Shown in pieces: positions 1-8,052 of a stretch of 64,000 nucleotides of DNA (within the stretch, counting starts at the first letter, position 1; every line of letters begins with the position of its first letter). This DNA is from Clostridiales bacterium (GTDB lineage: Bacteria > Bacillota > Clostridia > Lachnospirales > Lachnospiraceae), in assembly GCA_021204025.1 (NCBI GenBank), contig JAJQAC010000069.1, positions 1 through 64,000 on the forward strand, written 5' to 3'. A program made the position numbers and the translations under genes. The notes beneath the pieces are model-generated. The model saw nothing but the letters and a program-made list of their open reading frames with translations. It did not search any database and was not told the origin of the DNA.

Positions 1-34
1 TAAATAGTGCTTGGATGGGTAGCTAAAATGCTGA

Positions 35-532
35 TTAAATCAGCGTTTCCCTAAAGCAGAAAGCAGTGCATTTTTAATTGCTGATATTAAAAGACGGGAC
101 GATTTTCCGCTGCTTAATACAGATGCAAATATTTTTCTGGAAAACCGGTATGTCGGAGCGACACATATTAATCCGGAAAATATAACAGAAAATTTAGAAA
201 TTTCTCTGGGACGTGATCACAGTATAGCTGTGCAGAGACAAAAAGTAAGGCAGTATCAGTCAAGAACATTAATAGGGAATATCAACCGAAAAGAATTTGA
301 ATATCGACTTGTCATCCGCAATGGCAAAAACAGTCCGATTCACGCAGTGATTAAAGACCAGATCCCGGTTTCTACAGATGCTAAAATTCGTGTAGGGACA
401 AGTGAATTATCCGGAGCCAGGCTGAATCCGGAAGATGGAATGTTAGAATGGAACAAAAATCTATATGCAAGAGAGGAGCTTATATTAGAAATCAGATTCT
501 GCATAAGCTATCCTGTGGGATATCGTATCTGA
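35..532 (+). pseudogene. C-terminal relic of a MuiA/DUF4139 family protein
   Basis: The frame is open from about position 35, just after an in-frame TGA, to the stop at 532, with no credible start. It reads as the C-terminal half of a DUF4139 (mucoidy inhibitor MuiA family) protein. Recognisable stretches are SSAFLIADIK, LENRYVGATHI, the glycosyl-hydrolase-like beta segment around KEFEYRLVIRN, and the closing EELILEIRFCISYP. Complete family members are several hundred residues with an N-terminal coiled coil, which is absent here. The natural-looking C-terminus argues for loss or frameshift of the 5' half. An intact upstream part beyond the window edge, joined by a frameshift, cannot be excluded. 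Confidence 0.6.
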
Positions 533-1011
533 TGTATGCATTTTCGTAATGGGCTCCTGCCCCCAATGTGGTCTGAAATATGGTGTTGCACTTTAAGCAT
601 GACCTGTATGTCATCAGAGCCATCATTCCGGTTCCCGCTAATGTTTCATGGAATTGATATTGATGAATATAACGCAGTTATCCGTCTGCCCAAAGTGCGG
701 AAAAAAGCTAAAAGAAGGGGCGAGATTTTGCAGTTCTTGTTGAGCATCAATTACCGCGCATAAAAGGAATCCTCAGTTAGTTAAACGGAAAGGATTCGGA
801 GTTGCACGGGCTGCTCCATTCGAATATCCTGTTGACTATATTCATATTATTTCAAATGGGAAATTTTCAGGAAGTTTTTTATATGTTCAAGGGTACCCAA
901 TGGGAATAAAAGTGAGATTGATCTTAACATTTCCACAGAAATAAGCTATAATCAAATCATTCAAAATTCGAATACGCTGATATCGCAACAGGAGAGGGGG
1001 CCGCAGAGCGC
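533..1011. other. Non-coding, eroded interval
   Basis: About 480 bases with no convincing gene. Two short cysteine-rich fragments are visible: CPQCG around 558-572 and a four-cysteine ribbon at 663-743. They lie in different frames and each runs quickly into a stop, as expected of decayed zinc-ribbon coding DNA. A possible promoter for the next gene ends in TATAAT near 950, but its -35 is weak. I see no terminator. Confidence 0.4.
663..743 (+). pseudogene. Zinc-ribbon fragment
   Basis: A 26-codon frame beginning MNITQLS contains a complete zinc_ribbon-type motif CPKCGKKLKEGARFCSSC directly before a stop. Such ribbons normally sit at an end of longer membrane or regulatory proteins. Here nothing follows, and upstream in-frame sequence is not recognisable. 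It has no clear ribosome-binding site. It is most likely debris of a larger gene; a real 26-residue zinc peptide is possible but unsupported. Confidence 0.3.
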
Positions 1012-2604
1012 ATGGGAATCTATTTGAATCCGGGAAATAAGAGCTTCCAGACAATCGTCAATGGAACTTATATCGATAAAACAGGCCTGATTGATTATAT
1101 AAACAGTACGATCGATACACCCTTAAAATTAACAAGTTTTAGCCGTCCTCGCCGTTTTGGAAAGTCATTTGCTGCGAAGATGTTGTGCGCATATTATGAT
1201 AAGAGCTGCGATTCTCGGTTCCTTTTTGAAGGATTGGAAATATCGAAAAAAAATTCTTTTGATTCATATTTAAATAAATATGATGTGATTTATCTGGATA
1301 TGACATGGTTTATTTCCCGCTCAATAACCAAGGGAAATAATGTAGTTCTTGATATGCAGAATGCGGTGATTAAAGAATTGAAACTTAAGTTTTCGGATTA
1401 TATCAGTGAAAATGAAACATATCTTCCTGAGGCGCTTTTAAGCGTTTCTGCAAAAACCGGCGATCCGTTTATCGTGATCATAGACGAATGGGATGCGCTT
1501 TTCCGTGAGGCAAAAGATGACCATGTGATTCAAAGAGAATATGTACAGCTTTTACGAGGACTTTTTAAAGCAGGAACGACAACAGATACAACCATTGCAG
1601 CTGCGTATATGACCGGTATCCTTCCGATTAAAAAATATGGAACAGAGTCAGCTCTGACAGATTTCAGAGAATACACCATGACAAAGCCTGGAAGACTCGC
1701 TGAGTATGTGGGGTTCACAGAAGCTGAGGTAAGGCAGTTATGTGCGGACTACCAGATGAATTTTGAGGATGTGCGCACCTGGTATGATGGATATTCATTT
1801 AGCAGGGTCGAACATGTGTATAGTCCTGATTCCGTGATGAACGCTTTGCAAGAAGGAGAGGTTCTGAATTATTGGACACAGACTGAGACCTTTGAAAGCC
1901 TGAAGGAATATATTGGGATGGATTACGATGGTCTGAAAGATGCCATTGTTGAAATGCTTGGCGGAGGTCATGTAGGAATTAAGATCAGTACTTTTCAGAA
2001 TGACATGACTTCATTTAACAACAAAAATGATGTATTGACTCTTCTCGTGCATCTCGGTTACCTTGCCTATGATGCTGACAAAAGAAAGGTTTATATTCCG
2101 AATCTGGAAGTGGCTGAGGCGTTCGAGGATGCAGTTAATAACGAAAACTGGGGAATTGTAGGTGAGGCGATTGCTGATTCGGAAAAGTTGCTGGAAGCCA
2201 CTCTCAGTGGAGATGCCGTTGCAGTAGCAGATGCACTGGAAAGGATCCATAGTTCGGTATCTTCCGTGCTACAATATAATAACGAAGCGTCTCTAAGCTG
2301 CGCAATTACAATTGCATATTATACGGCAAAGAGATTTTATAGTATCGTACGCGAACTTCCTGCAGGAAAGGGATTTGTGGATATAGCGTTTCTTCCAAGA
2401 AGAGATATTGATAAACCAGCCATGATTATTGAACTTAAATATGATAAGGATGCTGACACAGCGATCCGACAGATTCATGAAAATCGATATGATGGGGAAT
2501 TGAAGAATTATTCTGGTAATCTGCTTCTTGTAGGAATAAACTACGATAAAGAAGCAAAGGGGACGGATGCAAAAAAACACAGTTGCATCATCGAAAAAGT
2601 CTGA
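1012..2604 (+). CDS. AAA-ATPase-like / PD-(D/E)XK nuclease family protein
   Basis: A 530-residue member of the AAA-ATPase_like plus PDDEXK_9 (DUF1703) family, common in multiple copies in Clostridia and Bacteroidetes. The N-terminus has the family opening (SFQTIVNGTYIDKTGLIDYI), then a variant P-loop SRPRRFGKSF near residues 45-55 and a Walker-B-like VIIDEWDALF near 155. The C-terminus carries the nuclease-like core: FVDIAFLPR, then IIELKYDKD (the E-x-K element) and a following helix. Length is normal and the frame intact. The nearest GGAGAGGGG lies about 14 bases before the ATG, so the start is reasonable but not certain. The role is unknown; a defence or mobile-DNA function is only a guess. 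Confidence 0.75.
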   Translation: MGIYLNPGNKSFQTIVNGTYIDKTGLIDYINSTIDTPLKLTSFSRPRRFGKSFAAKMLCAYYDKSCDSRFLFEGLEISKKNSFDSYLNKYDVIYLDMTWFISRSITKGNNVVLDMQNAVIKELKLKFSDYISENETYLPEALLSVSAKTGDPFIVIIDEWDALFREAKDDHVIQREYVQLLRGLFKAGTTTDTTIAAAYMTGILPIKKYGTESALTDFREYTMTKPGRLAEYVGFTEAEVRQLCADYQMNFEDVRTWYDGYSFSRVEHVYSPDSVMNALQEGEVLNYWTQTETFESLKEYIGMDYDGLKDAIVEMLGGGHVGIKISTFQNDMTSFNNKNDVLTLLVHLGYLAYDADKRKVYIPNLEVAEAFEDAVNNENWGIVGEAIADSEKLLEATLSGDAVAVADALERIHSSVSSVLQYNNEASLSCAITIAYYTAKRFYSIVRELPAGKGFVDIAFLPRRDIDKPAMIIELKYDKDADTAIRQIHENRYDGELKNYSGNLLLVGINYDKEAKGTDAKKHSCIIEKV

Positions 2605-2671
2605 CAGAATGAAAAGGCATAGATGTTAAAAGACAGAGGGGAAACCAACAGAGAAGATCATATTTCTAAGG

Positions 2672-2700
2672 TTGACAATCCTCCACGATAATGGTAGTAT
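2672..2700 (+). promoter_or_regulatory. Sigma-A promoter for the lysine riboswitch/dapAB transcript
   Basis: TTGACA at 2672-2677 and TAGTAT at 2695-2700 are separated by 17 bases. Transcription would start near 2707, immediately before the riboswitch aptamer. Confidence 0.75.
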
Positions 2701-2710
2701 TAACATCAGA

Positions 2711-2893
2711 AGTTGAAGTAGAGGTTGCGTGAAGCATGAGTAATCTGCCGGATGTTCCAGAGACAGAAGAAAGCGGATGAAAGGGTGGACGCCGAAGGCA
2801 GAGAGAAGCTGGATATCGTTGCCTGGGCGTCGGGTGAAGAACCCGGCGACTGTTATCGCTGTGATTAAGAGACAGGATGGAGAGCTACTCTGG
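2711..2893 (+). promoter_or_regulatory. Lysine riboswitch (L box)
   Basis: The interval carries the conserved landmarks of the lysine riboswitch in order: AGTAGAGGTTGCG at its 5' end, the GAGTAATCTG segment, GGACGCCGAAGGCAGAG, TGGGCGTCGGGTGAA, CCGGCGACTGTTATCG, and the closing GGAGAGCTACT, whose CTACT pairs with AGTAG to form P1. It lies between a promoter and an intrinsic terminator and upstream of dapA. Lysine binding should therefore favour termination and lower DAP/lysine synthesis. The assignment is by recognition of the motif, not a covariance search. Confidence 0.9.
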
Positions 2894-2907
2894 CAAGAAG
2901 ATTGCGC

Positions 2908-2950
2908 AAAGGGCTGATATTTCAATTCGGTCCTTTTTCTTTATTCTTAT
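2908..2950 (+). terminator. Riboswitch-controlled intrinsic terminator
   Basis: AAAGGGCTGA (2908-2917) pairs with TCGGTCCTTT (2927-2936) as a 10-bp stem with two G-U pairs, followed by TTCTTTATTCTT. It sits 15 bases after the aptamer and before dapA, the expected place for the expression platform. Confidence 0.8.
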
Positions 2951-2953
2951 GAG

Positions 2954-2988
2954 CGGATATGAAAATTTTGCGGCTTGTGCCGTTTCCA
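2954..2988 (+). repeat. Short hairpin motif, copy 1
   Basis: CGGATATGAAAATTTTG is followed by GCGGC-TTGT-GCCGT and TTCC. A related sequence occurs at 9967-10001. The two share 17 of 18 bases in the first block, and the inner stem is kept in both while its sequence differs. Both copies lie just after an intrinsic terminator. Confidence 0.4.
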
Positions 2989-3036
2989 CCCTGACCGATG
3001 ACTAAAATCAATCAAATTTAAAAGGAGGAGTATTGT

Positions 3037-3921
3037 ATGGCTATTTTCAAAGGCGCCGGTGTCGCGCTGGTGACTCCGTTTCATGCAGACGGGAGCGTCA
3101 ATTATGATAAGTTAAAAGAACTGCTGGAGGAGCAGATCGCAGGGGGCACAGACGCGATTATTATCTGTGGAACAACCGGCGAGTCGGCGACGATGAGTCA
3201 TGAGGAGCATCTGGATGTGATCCGTTATACCTGTGACGTTGTGAATAAGCGGATCCCGGTGATAGCAGGTACCGGTTCCAACAGTACCGCGGAAGCGATT
3301 CATCTGTCAGTCGGAGCGGAGAAAGCCGGGGCAGACGGACTGCTGCTGGTGACGCCTTATTATAATAAAGCGACACAGAAAGGACTGATTCAGCATTATA
3401 CCGAGATCGCCGGTAAAGTGTCTCTGCCAATCATCCTGTATCATGTACCGAGCCGTACCGGAGTAACCATGACACCGGAGACGATCGTGACCCTTTGTAA
3501 AAATGTGCCGAATATCGTAGGGATCAAAGAGGCAAGCGGGAACTTCTCCGCGATCGCGCAAATCATGAATCTCGCGGATGGTTGTGTAGATCTGTATTCA
3601 GGCAATGACGATCAGATCGTACCGCTCTTATCTCTGGGAGGGATCGGTGTGATTTCGGTATTATCCAACGTGGCGCCCCGTCAGACTCATACTATCTGTG
3701 AGAGCTTCTTTACCGGTGACGTTGCTAAGAGCGCGAAGCTGCAGCTGGAGGCGGTTCCGTTAATTAACGCGCTGTTCAGCGAGGTGAACCCGATCCCGGT
3801 GAAAGCCGCGATGAATATGATGGGCAAAGAAGTAGGGCCTCTGCGTCTCCCATTGACTGAGATGGAGGAGAAGAATCAGGAAAAGCTGAAAGCTGCGATG
3901 CAAAACTATGGAATCCTGTAA
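3037..3921 (+). CDS. dapA: 4-hydroxy-tetrahydrodipicolinate synthase
   Basis: Condenses pyruvate with aspartate semialdehyde, the first step committed to diaminopimelate and lysine. The protein has 294 residues, the normal length for this TIM-barrel enzyme. Visible active-site elements are CGTTGES (Thr46/Thr47), VTPYYNK (Tyr108/109), LYHVPSRTG (Tyr135, Arg140) and the Schiff-base lysine in GIKEASGN (Lys164). AAAGGAGG precedes the ATG at normal spacing. It is followed 24 bases later by dapB. Control is probably through the upstream lysine riboswitch and terminator. Confidence 0.95.
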   Translation: MAIFKGAGVALVTPFHADGSVNYDKLKELLEEQIAGGTDAIIICGTTGESATMSHEEHLDVIRYTCDVVNKRIPVIAGTGSNSTAEAIHLSVGAEKAGADGLLLVTPYYNKATQKGLIQHYTEIAGKVSLPIILYHVPSRTGVTMTPETIVTLCKNVPNIVGIKEASGNFSAIAQIMNLADGCVDLYSGNDDQIVPLLSLGGIGVISVLSNVAPRQTHTICESFFTGDVAKSAKLQLEAVPLINALFSEVNPIPVKAAMNMMGKEVGPLRLPLTEMEEKNQEKLKAAMQNYGIL

Positions 3922-3945
3922 AAAATCATAATGGGAGGAAGAATC

Positions 3946-4710
3946 ATGACCAGAATCATTATGCATGGCTGTAATGGAAAGATGGGACGCGTGATCACCG
4001 GACTGGCGGAACCAATGACCGATCTGGAGATTGTTGCCGGTGTGGATATCACAGATCCTGGTATTCACTCATATCCGGTATTTACGAGCCTGGAGGCCTG
4101 TGATGTGGAAGCAGATGTAATCGTGGATTTCGCGTCCGCAAAAGCTGTGGATCATCTGCTGGATTACTGTGTGGCAAAGAAAATGCCGTTAGTGCTCTGT
4201 ACGACCGGACTTTCTGAGGATCAGATCAAAAAGATAGAAGAAGCATCCAGGCAGACTGCAATTCTCCGATCATACAATATGTCTCTGGGAATCAATATGC
4301 TGTTAAAGATTCTGCAGGATGCGGCAAAGGTACTGGCAGGCGCCGGCTTTGATGTGGAGATCGTGGAGAAACATCATAACCAGAAGGTAGATGCTCCGAG
4401 CGGGACAGCGATCGCTCTGGCAGATTCGGTCAATGAGGCGATGCAGGGACAATATCATTACCGTTATGACCGATCATCGGTTCGTGAGAAACGTGACACG
4501 AAGGAGATCGGCATATCCTCTGTGCGAGGCGGTTCTATCGTTGGAGAACATGATGTGATCTTTGCCGGGCCAGATGAGGTAGTCACGTTCTCCCATACCG
4601 CGTATTCAAAGGCGGTCTTTGGAAAGGGAGCGCTGGAAGCCGCAAAGTTTCTGGCGGGGAAAGAATCAGGGCTTTATCATATGGCGGATGTAATTGAGGC
4701 GAATTCCTGA
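3946..4710 (+). CDS. dapB: 4-hydroxy-tetrahydrodipicolinate reductase
   Basis: NAD(P)H-dependent reductase acting directly after DapA. The Rossmann motif GCNGKMGR is at residues 7-14. The catalytic and substrate region EKHHNQKVDAPSGTA lies near residues 140-155. I start it at 3946 (MTRIIMHGCNGKMGR) rather than at the in-frame ATG at 3931, because GGGAGGAAG at 3933-3941 is the ribosome-binding site for 3946. This gives 254 residues, typical for the family. It forms a two-gene operon with dapA; no strong terminator is visible after it. Confidence 0.94.
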   Translation: MTRIIMHGCNGKMGRVITGLAEPMTDLEIVAGVDITDPGIHSYPVFTSLEACDVEADVIVDFASAKAVDHLLDYCVAKKMPLVLCTTGLSEDQIKKIEEASRQTAILRSYNMSLGINMLLKILQDAAKVLAGAGFDVEIVEKHHNQKVDAPSGTAIALADSVNEAMQGQYHYRYDRSSVREKRDTKEIGISSVRGGSIVGEHDVIFAGPDEVVTFSHTAYSKAVFGKGALEAAKFLAGKESGLYHMADVIEANS

Positions 4711-4799
4711 CCGCAGGATTGCCATTATTTTCCTTTTCTGTAAGAAGCGGTAAATTGTAAATTCTCCCTGTGCGGATCGATCTGAATAATCACGCTCTT

Positions 4800-4828
4800 T
4801 TGCAGCATACTAAGATCGGAAATAAAAT
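4800..4828 (+). promoter_or_regulatory. Probable promoter of the small lipoprotein gene
   Basis: TTGCAG at 4800-4805 and TAAAAT at 4823-4828 have a 17-base spacer. The transcript would start about 25 bases before the lipoprotein start codon. Confidence 0.5.
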
Positions 4829-4859
4829 CAGACTGCGATAAGCGAAAGGAGAATATGTT

Positions 4860-5243
4860 ATGAAAAAAGCAAAAGCACTGATGCTTGTGCTGATGACCGT
4901 TGCCGCTGTGCTGGCGCTGACAGCCTGCAGCAGACGGAAATCATCCGACGGTTCTGATGCTTCTACTTCCGGCGCGATCGAAAGTACGACAGGCGGGACA
5001 TCTGACAGTGATTCTGGCAATACAGCGGGAGGAACATCGGAAAGTGATAGCTCCGGTATTACGGGAGGCTCGGACTCGGGTACCGGCATGAACGGAGAAG
5101 GGACAAACGGCGGCAATTCAGGCAGCAGCAATACCGGGGAAAATAATACGGATACTGAGAGCGGAGGCGTGATCGACGGTCTGATCGATGACGCGGAGAC
5201 GGCGGTGGATGATCTGGCCGATGAGACAACAGTTGCCGATTAA
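4860..5243 (+). CDS. Small Ser/Gly/Thr-rich lipoprotein
   Basis: 127 residues, with a lipoprotein signal peptide of two lysines, a hydrophobic stretch and the lipobox LTAC; the lipidated cysteine is Cys23. The mature part is low-complexity (Ser, Gly, Thr, Asp, Asn), with loose repeats of a GGTSDSDS type, and ends in an acidic helix-like segment (VIDGLIDDAETAVDDLADET). No enzymatic domain is recognisable. AAAGGAG precedes the start. It has its own promoter and a strong terminator, so it is a single-gene unit. It is probably a surface-anchored protein of unknown function. Confidence 0.75.
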   Translation: MKKAKALMLVLMTVAAVLALTACSRRKSSDGSDASTSGAIESTTGGTSDSDSGNTAGGTSESDSSGITGGSDSGTGMNGEGTNGGNSGSSNTGENNTDTESGGVIDGLIDDAETAVDDLADETTVAD

Positions 5244-5283
5244 AAGAGAATATTTTAGGAAATTAAGAATAAACGTCAATGGA

Positions 5284-5317
5284 AAACGGGCTCTGCGGAG
5301 TCCGTTTCTGCTTGTTT
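5284..5317 (+). terminator. Intrinsic terminator after the lipoprotein
   Basis: AAACGGGCTC (5284-5293), loop TGCG, and GAGTCCGTTT (5298-5307) form a 10-bp stem, followed by CTGCTTGTTT. The recognisable dppC sequence begins immediately after this hairpin, so any transport-operon transcript from the lipoprotein promoter would be reduced here. Confidence 0.7.
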
Positions 5318-5941
5318 GCGAGAGTCATCTACGGAGCGAGGATTTCACTGACCGTAGGATTTTCAGTGGGGATCACAGCCGGAATTCTCGGTATGATGAT
5401 TGGCCTTTATGCGAGTACCAATAAAGTAGCCGATAATATCCTGATGAGGATTTGCGACGGATTGAAAGCGATCCCCAGTACGCTGCTGGCGATCACACTG
5501 ATGACTGTACTTGGTGCTGACATCAAAAATGTGATTATCAGCCTTGTCATTGTCAATGTCCCGAATATGGCACGTCTGGCAAGAAGTCAGGCTCTGGTCG
5601 TGCGCGAGCAGACCTATATCGAAGCGATGAGATGCCTCGGAGCGAAAAAGGGAAGGATTCTCTGGAAACATGTTGCGCCAAATATCCTTTCTCCTGTGAT
5701 TGTGCAGATGACCTTTGTCTTTGCATCAGCGATTATCACCGAGGCGGCTCTGAGTTTTCTGGGAGCTGGTGTCCCTGCGCCGTCGCCGAGCTGGGGGAAC
5801 ATTCTCAATGAAGGAAAAAGCGTGATTTATAACGCATGGTGGATGATCGTATTCCCTGGGGCGTTTACCGCTTTGACCGTGCTGGGTCTGAATCTGTTGG
5901 GTGACGGAGTTCGTGATTTCATGGATCCTATGAGCAATTAA
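5318..5941 (+). pseudogene. 5'-truncated dipeptide/oligopeptide ABC permease (DppC/OppC)
   Basis: Homology to DppC/OppC inner-membrane permeases begins abruptly at ARVIYGARISLTVGF and runs intact to the C-terminus. It includes the EAA-type loop EAMRCLGAKKGRILWKHVAPN, which contacts the ATPases, and FLGAGVPAPSPSWG. About 207 residues remain of a usual 280-300. The first transmembrane segment and the GTDxxGRD region are missing. The first in-frame ATG (5279) lies inside the preceding terminator and lacks a ribosome-binding site. The partner permease DppB and a substrate-binding protein, normally upstream, are also absent. The simplest reading is a deletion that removed them and the 5' end of dppC; an assembly join is the alternative. 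Confidence 0.75.
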
Positions 5942-5958
5942 TGTGGGAGGAAATGGCT

Positions 5959-6960
5959 ATGGCAGAAAAAATATTGGAAGTGGATAACCTGAGTACCCAG
6001 TTTAAGACCGAACGGGGACTTTTAAAGGCCATAGACGGAGTGTCGTTTGACGTTTATGAGGGAGAGATGCTGGGAATCGTGGGGGAATCCGGCTGCGGCA
6101 AGAGCGTTACGTCTCAGTCAATTTTACGGCTTTACGACGAGAAGCGTCTGGTTAATTATACGGGGGAAATTCGTTTCGCCGGACAAAATCTGCTTGACCT
6201 TCCGGAAAAACAGATGCAGAATATTCGTGGAGAGAAAATATCCATGGTATTTCAGGACGCGCTGAGTTCACTGAATCCGGTTTTTACGGTGGGCAATCAG
6301 ATCCAGGAGTCGCTGATGATTCACAGCAATATCTCACGGAAGGAAGCAGCCCGAAAGGCGGTAGAGCTTCTTGATCTGGTCGGCATCCCTGATCCCGAGA
6401 AAAGATATTCTCAGTATCCGTTTGAACTTTCGGGCGGGATGCGGCAGAGAGTGATGATTGCCGTGGCTCTGGCGTGCGGTCCGCAGATTCTGATTGCGGA
6501 TGAGCCGACAACTGCGCTGGATGTGACGATTCAGGCACAGATCATGGATCTGATTGTTGAGATGAATCATAAGTTCCAGATGGGAGTTATGCTGATTACA
6601 CATGATCTGGCTGTGGTCGCGGAAACATGCAGCCGGGTGATTGTTATGTATCTGGGACAGATCGTTGAGGAAGGCCTGGTAGAAGATATTTTCGACCGTC
6701 CGATGCATCCGTATACGAGAGGACTGATGGCGTCTATCCCTAAGCTGGACAGCAAAAAGGGAGAACGTCTGCATCAGATCCGGGGAAATGTTCCTTTGCT
6801 GAGCCAGATTCCGGAAGGGTGCCGGTTTGCGCCCCGTTGTCCTTATGCGACGGAACAGTGTCGCAGCCAGATGCCGGAGCTTCGCAGGATCAATGATACT
6901 CAGAAAGTCCGCTGTCACCAGGTTCAGTTATTGGAAGAATTTTCATCGGAGGTGGGCTGA
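5959..6960 (+). CDS. dppD: Di/oligopeptide ABC transporter ATP-binding protein (DppD/OppD)
   Basis: ATPase of a peptide importer. It shows Walker A GESGCGKS, the Q-loop region VFQDALSSLNP, signature LSGGMRQR, Walker B ILIADEPTTALD and a switch histidine in LITHDLAVV. The C-terminal oligo_HPY extension with CRFAPRCPYA and the cysteines of an Fe-S-like motif is present. In-frame ATGs occur at 5941, 5953 and 5959. GGAGG at 5946-5950 best fits 5959 (MAEKILEV), giving 333 residues. It follows truncated dppC and is followed two bases later by dppF. The gene looks intact, but with the local permeases gone it may serve another importer or be decaying. Confidence 0.9.
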   Translation: MAEKILEVDNLSTQFKTERGLLKAIDGVSFDVYEGEMLGIVGESGCGKSVTSQSILRLYDEKRLVNYTGEIRFAGQNLLDLPEKQMQNIRGEKISMVFQDALSSLNPVFTVGNQIQESLMIHSNISRKEAARKAVELLDLVGIPDPEKRYSQYPFELSGGMRQRVMIAVALACGPQILIADEPTTALDVTIQAQIMDLIVEMNHKFQMGVMLITHDLAVVAETCSRVIVMYLGQIVEEGLVEDIFDRPMHPYTRGLMASIPKLDSKKGERLHQIRGNVPLLSQIPEGCRFAPRCPYATEQCRSQMPELRRINDTQKVRCHQVQLLEEFSSEVG

Positions 6961-6962
6961 AC

Positions 6963-7961
6963 ATGGAGGATAAGAAAGAGAAAAAGGTTGTTTTAAGCGG
7001 CAGAAATATCAAAAAATATTTTCCGGTTCATTCCGGGCTGGGTAAATCAAAAAAATATGTAAAAGCAGTCGACAATATTGACATCGATATCTATGAAGGC
7101 GAGATCTACGGACTGGTCGGTGAAACTGGCTGTGGGAAAAGTACTCTGGGACGCACTCTGATCCGGTTGGTGGAACCAACCGAAGGGAAGATCGAACTGC
7201 TTGGCAGGGATATCACTTCGCTGAAAAGCGAGGAGATGCTCCCCCTGCGCAGGAATGTGCAGATGGTCTTTCAGGATCCGTACACTTCGCTCGATCCCAA
7301 ACAGAAGGTTGGCGAGATCCTGATGGAAGCTCTGGAAATTCATGGGATGGGTTCCAAAGCGGAGAGAATGGATGTGGCCATGGAGATCATGGATAAAGTT
7401 GGTCTTCGTCCGGAACATTTTTATCGCTATCCGCATGAATTCTCCGGCGGTCAGAGACAACGTGTCGGTCTGGCGAGAGCACTGATCCTGAATCCAAAGA
7501 TTATTGTATGTGATGAGCCGGTTTCCGCACTGGATGTGTCAATCCAGGCCCAGATTATTAATCTGCTGCAGGATTTGCGCGAACGCGATCATATCTCATT
7601 TCTGTTTATCGCGCATGATATGAGCGTGGTCAAATACGTTTCGGATCGGGTGGGTGTGATGTATCTCGGTCATCTGATGGAAGAGGCGGAGACAGAGGTA
7701 TTGTTTGCTGATACAAAGCATCCATATGCACAGGCTCTGCTGTCAGCTGTGCCGAATCCGGATCCCCATACAAAAAAAGAGCGGATCCTGTTAAAGGGAG
7801 ACCTGCCCTCACCGATGGATCCTCCTTCGGGCTGTGTGTTCCATACGAGATGTCCGTATGCAACAGAAAGGTGCGCATGTCAGACGCCGGTGCTGCATGA
7901 GGTTTCTCCCGGACATAAGGTAGCCTGCCTGAAATATGAGGAGGGAGTGGCAGCAGATTAG
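6963..7961 (+). CDS. dppF: Di/oligopeptide ABC transporter ATP-binding protein (DppF/OppF)
   Basis: Second ATPase of the peptide importer, 332 residues. Motifs are Walker A GETGCGKS, Q-loop VFQDPYTSLDP, signature FSGGQRQR, Walker B IIVCDEPVSALD and LFIAHDMSVV. The C-terminal oligo_HPY domain carries CVFHTRCPYA and ends PGHKVACLKYEEG. The ribosome-binding site GGAGGTGG overlaps the end of dppD, so the two are translationally coupled. The C-terminal PGHKVAC signature matches a 27-codon relic at 11473-11553, which suggests a second such gene once lay nearby. Confidence 0.9.
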   Translation: MEDKKEKKVVLSGRNIKKYFPVHSGLGKSKKYVKAVDNIDIDIYEGEIYGLVGETGCGKSTLGRTLIRLVEPTEGKIELLGRDITSLKSEEMLPLRRNVQMVFQDPYTSLDPKQKVGEILMEALEIHGMGSKAERMDVAMEIMDKVGLRPEHFYRYPHEFSGGQRQRVGLARALILNPKIIVCDEPVSALDVSIQAQIINLLQDLRERDHISFLFIAHDMSVVKYVSDRVGVMYLGHLMEEAETEVLFADTKHPYAQALLSAVPNPDPHTKKERILLKGDLPSPMDPPSGCVFHTRCPYATERCACQTPVLHEVSPGHKVACLKYEEGVAAD

Positions 7962-8052
7962 AAGTTTCAGACAGAAGAACCTGTCGGGAATTGTGTGAGG
8001 GACTGCAACAGGAAAAATGTTTTCGAAACTGTAGAAGAAAGAGGAACAGACA

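Noticed and set aside
4790-5131. Minus-strand open frame antisense to the small lipoprotein (Pro/Glu/Ser-rich)
   Set aside because: It is the mirror of the Gly/Ser-rich lipoprotein codons, has no ribosome-binding site, and covers the lipoprotein promoter.
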